In this document: one piece after another, positions 7,553 through 9,286 of the stretch
Layout of the letters: each line of letters starts with the position of its first letter
Position numbering within the stretch: the first letter of the stretch is position 1
Source: a gamma proteobacterium symbiont of Lucinoma myriamae
GTDB lineage: Bacteria; Pseudomonadota; Gammaproteobacteria; GRL18
Direction of reading: 5' to 3'
Assembly: GCA_025655635.1 (NCBI GenBank)
Contig: JAHXIM010000243.1
Location: 1-9,286, forward strand
DNA: 9,286 bases
Made by a program: the position numbers and the translations under genes
The notes under the pieces: model-generated
Database searches by the model: none
What the model was told of the DNA's origin: nothing
What the model saw: the letters and a program-made list of their open reading frames with translations, nothing else

Positions 7553-7789
7553 ATGAAAAAACTAAAAAATGAAAAAGAATTAATAAAAAAAGCCATTTTA
7601 GAAGGTGTGAAATATGGTGAAGGGCGGGGTGTTGTTGAATTTGAAGCAACGGATTCAGCCAATGAAAAAATTGAATATATTTATCGTTTACTGGTTCATG
7701 ATAAGGTAATTCAGCCTATTCCTGAAGATCAGATTTCTCAGGTAACAATGAAACACAAACTGGCTATATGGGCATCAAAGATGAAATAG
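7553..7789 (+). CDS. small DUF5062-like protein (78 aa)
   Basis: The protein is short, charged and soluble: a Lys-rich N-terminus (MKKLKNEKELIKKAILEGVK), then GEGRGVVEFEATDS, then NEKIEYIYRLLVHDKVIQPI and a C-terminal MKHKLAIWASKMK. The pattern resembles the gammaproteobacterial DUF5062 family of unknown function as I remember it, and could not be checked here. ATG 7553 is preferred, with AAGG at 7544-7547 about 5 bases before it. An in-frame start at 7502 would add 17 residues without a good ribosome site. It lies 65 bases after yfbR on the same strand, with no terminator visible between them. It is therefore probably the last gene of the operon, although it could have its own transcript. 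I see no catalytic motif. Confidence 0.7.
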   Translation: MKKLKNEKELIKKAILEGVKYGEGRGVVEFEATDSANEKIEYIYRLLVHDKVIQPIPEDQISQVTMKHKLAIWASKMK

Positions 7790-7807
7790 AGGTCGACACG
7801 TTAATCT

Positions 7808-7844
7808 AAAAAAAGCTGATATCAGCACTGATACAAGCATTTTT
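7808..7844. terminator. likely bidirectional intrinsic terminator
   Basis: Seven A (7808-7814) precede a hairpin whose outer pairs are GCT/AGC and inner pairs TATCA/TGATA, with a 2x2 internal loop and a 4-base loop. ATTTTT follows at 7839-7844. The A-run and T-run suit termination in both directions between the convergent operon end (7789) and the cheB remnant (7868). The stem is AT-rich and only moderately stable. Confidence 0.5.
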
Positions 7845-7867
7845 GGTTCCTGCCATTTATTATTGCT

Positions 7868-8507
7868 TTAATTTTTAATAGAAGACATTCGTCTTCCATA
7901 ACAGGCATTTAGCAAGGTCTGTGGAATATCTTCAAGAGAAATTAATTTATCAGTAGCGCCTTTCTTATAAGCTTCTTTGGGCATTCCAAAAACAAGACAA
8001 CTGACTTCGTCCTGAGCAAAGGTCTGGGCTCCGGCATTTTTCATTTCTAATAGTCCCTGTGCGCCGTCATCACCCATGCCGGTCATTAAACAAGCCACAG
8101 CATTATGTCCGGCAAAGCGAGCAACAGAACGAAATAATACATCAACTGAAGGACGGTGTCGGTTGACTAATGGACCATCAATAATATCAACATGATAATA
8201 AGCGCCGCTGCGTTGTAATAACATGTGATGGTTGCCTGGAGCCACTAATACTTTGCCTGCTGTTAGACGGTCACAATTGCTGTGCAAAGGCAGATGTAAA
8301 TTTTTCCGGCATGTGCTGTACGATTAAGATGCCGGGTGAAACGGCAGGCATATGAGACAGTACATCACGTAATGCCTGAGTTCCACCAGTGGATGCACCA
8401 ATGGCAACGATCTTCTCAGTCGTTTCTGTCATGGTCTTATCACTGTGTGGAATAATGACATCAGCAGTATTTTTTTTCTGCGCTTCAATTGTGTTTCCTG
8501 ATGTCAT
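7868..8507 (-). pseudogene. cheB: degraded CheB protein-glutamate methylesterase
   Basis: CheB demethylates (and deamidates) chemoreceptors and is normally a receiver domain plus a methylesterase domain. Here the reading begins in what looks like the interdomain linker (ADVIIPHSDKTMTETTEK). It continues with KIVAIGASTGGTQAL, carrying the nucleophile Ser, and LIVQHMPEKFTSAFAQ, carrying the catalytic His, then stops at 8271. A second frame resumes with CDRLTAGKVLVAPGNHHM, HRPSVDVLFRSVARFAG, MTGMGDDGAQG (catalytic Asp) and CLVFGMPKEA, ending at 7868. Compared with remembered CheB proteins, about 14 residues are missing at the junction near 8273-8274. This suggests a deletion of roughly 41 bases that also shifted the frame. 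The receiver domain is absent too. All three catalytic residues survive but in two frames, so no working enzyme should be made. Confidence 0.88.
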
Positions 8508-8528
8508 GGAAAAATACTATGCTCCTGT

Positions 8529-8839
8529 TTATTGGTGAACCGATGGTTCTGCTATTTCCAGTTTACCATATAATCGATGGAAAAATTTCTGTCAGTTTAT
8601 AAACAATTCACCTGAAGATGGATGACTTTTTATTTATCTCACGAATTAATATAAATCAAAATACGACGACAAAAAATAAAATCAAATTTAGTGGCTGGAA
8701 GAGGGGACCCAAGCAGATTAAAATGCTTAAATTGTATCATTCGATGTACTATTAGATACCTGACTGGCTTTACTTCAGCTGCCATATAATATTGATGATA
8801 TCTTGTATCATCAATTACTTGCAGACAAATTCTAATCAA
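8529..8839 (-). pseudogene. cheR: CheR methyltransferase remnant (C-terminal part)
   Basis: CheR methylates chemoreceptors. The 8839-8639 frame reads EVKPVRYLIVHRMIQFKHFN, then LL, then KFDFIFCRRILIYIN. This matches the CheR segment around 'V.F..LNLL....FD.IFCRNVLIYF', including the catalytic-domain CR motif. After a stop at 8639, another frame gives SGELFIN, corresponding to the GGYLF region, then a further stop. Next comes LYGKLEIAEPSVHQ, resembling the CheR C-terminus, ending at 8529. The first 180 or so residues of the protein are missing. Several stops and at least one frame change mean it is dead. It lies just upstream of the cheB remnant, as expected for a former chemotaxis operon. Confidence 0.75.
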
Positions 8840-8858
8840 TGCTTAAGTTCAATAAATT

Positions 8859-9190
8859 TTATGTATGTCCCATATAGAGTTGTTCAATGTCATTTTTATA
8901 ATTAGCGATAATTAAATTTCGCTTGAGTTTCATGGTGGGCGTTAACATGCCGTTTGTGATAGTCCAGGGGTTTAAAGTCAATTTGACACGACGTACTTGC
9001 TCATAACCTGGAAAAGATGATAATAATGCTGCTATTTTTTTAGTGACCAGTTTGCAAATAGTTTTATTTTTTAGAGAATTTTTATTTAATGAGTTAATAT
9101 TTCCTGTTCAGTCAGCTGCTGCCATGATTCTTTATTCAGAACAACAATAGCACTTAAATAGTCAGCCCTGAAAAATATATTATCTATTTG
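8859..9190 (-). pseudogene. long-chain acyl-CoA ligase remnant (C-terminal part)
   Basis: The minus strand encodes the end of an AMP-forming long-chain fatty acid-CoA ligase. RADYLSAIVVLNKESWQQL lies near 9165-9110, then after a frame change SLNKNSLKNK, then AALLSSFPGYEQVRRVKLTL, and NPWTITNGMLTPTMKLKRN containing the conserved C-terminal lysine region. It ends with NDIEQLYMGHT and a stop at 8859-8861. The first frame hits a stop (TAA after ILTH, near 9090) and the second frame starts a few bases before it, so at least one frameshift is present. Everything upstream of about residue 480 in a typical 600-residue ligase is absent. Homology ends near 9190, where unrelated sequence begins. The family assignment rests on remembered C-terminal motifs. 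Confidence 0.8.
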
Positions 9191-9193
9191 AAA

Positions 9194-9286
9194 TGTAAGG
9201 AATTATCCCTATTTTTGAGTGACCAGATCGACCAGAAATGTTATAATAAGCACAGATTTTCTGGTCGATTTGGTGAAAAAAATGTA
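9194..9286 (+). mobile_element. probable left end of an insertion sequence
   Basis: Acyl-CoA ligase homology stops near 9190 and is followed by sequence beginning TGTAAGGAATTATCCC, then repeated GACCAGA boxes, a -10-like TATAAT at 9242-9247, and an ATG at 9282-9284 preceded by GGTGA. A terminal TG, internal short repeats and a gene start within about 90 bases resemble an IS21-type end. The other end and any target duplication lie outside the window. It could instead be the promoter of an ordinary autoregulated gene. Confidence 0.4.
9222..9274. repeat. 17-base inverted repeat with nested GACCAGA boxes
   Basis: The 17-base arms at 9222-9238 and 9258-9274 are reverse complements with one mismatch (16/17), separated by 19 bases. 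The left arm region contains GACCAGA twice (9221-9227 and 9230-9236), a direct repeat with a 9-base period. The loop holds TATAAT. The symmetry could be a protein-binding operator around a promoter, or binding sites for a transposase at an element end. Confidence 0.8.

Noticed and set aside
1..9286. CRISPR array, tRNA or rRNA genes
   Set aside because: No regularly spaced direct repeats and no cloverleaf or rRNA-like segments were seen on either strand by eye.

Overview
The window is AT-rich bacterial DNA. All the protein families I can recognise point to a gammaproteobacterium: an RND pump with a periplasmic adaptor, a YfbR-type deoxynucleotidase, CheB/CheR, and a small DUF5062-like protein. 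The right end is full of broken genes and seems to enter a mobile element, which fits a lineage losing chemotaxis, such as a host-associated or symbiotic bacterium. That lifestyle is an inference; I cannot name the species.

Layout. (1) 1-207 is a leader region with a possible promoter. (2) 208-4456 is a two-gene efflux operon: a periplasmic adaptor and an RND permease overlapping by 8 bases. No outer-membrane channel gene is present. (3) 4463-5391, minus strand, is a WYL-domain transcription regulator of the type that controls phage-defence loci (BrxR/CapW-like). It is split by an apparent one-base deletion at 5146-5148. (4) 5392-5538 is a divergent control region with a near-consensus sigma70 promoter and two dyad symmetries. 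(5) 5539-7789, plus strand, looks like one operon: an unrecognised 85-residue protein, a cytosolic-type 5'-nucleotidase (cN-I family), a YfbR-like HD-domain 5'-deoxynucleotidase, and a 78-residue DUF5062-like protein. A likely bidirectional terminator follows at 7808-7844. (6) 7868-9190, minus strand, is a graveyard: a cheB gene without its receiver domain and with an internal frameshifting deletion, a C-terminal cheR remnant with several stops, and a frameshifted C-terminal remnant of a long-chain acyl-CoA ligase. (7) 9194-9286 is non-homologous sequence with a strong inverted repeat, a -10-like box and a possible start codon at the edge, probably the left end of an insertion sequence.

The part most worth a second look is region 3-5. 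Two enzymes that strip phosphate from (deoxy)nucleoside monophosphates sit together behind a small unknown protein and face a regulator from a family tied to phage defence. This could be a nucleotide-depletion or nucleotide-salvage cassette under WYL control. The sequence shows the arrangement only; the defence role is speculation. The broken regulator, if real and not a sequencing error, would leave the operon without that control.
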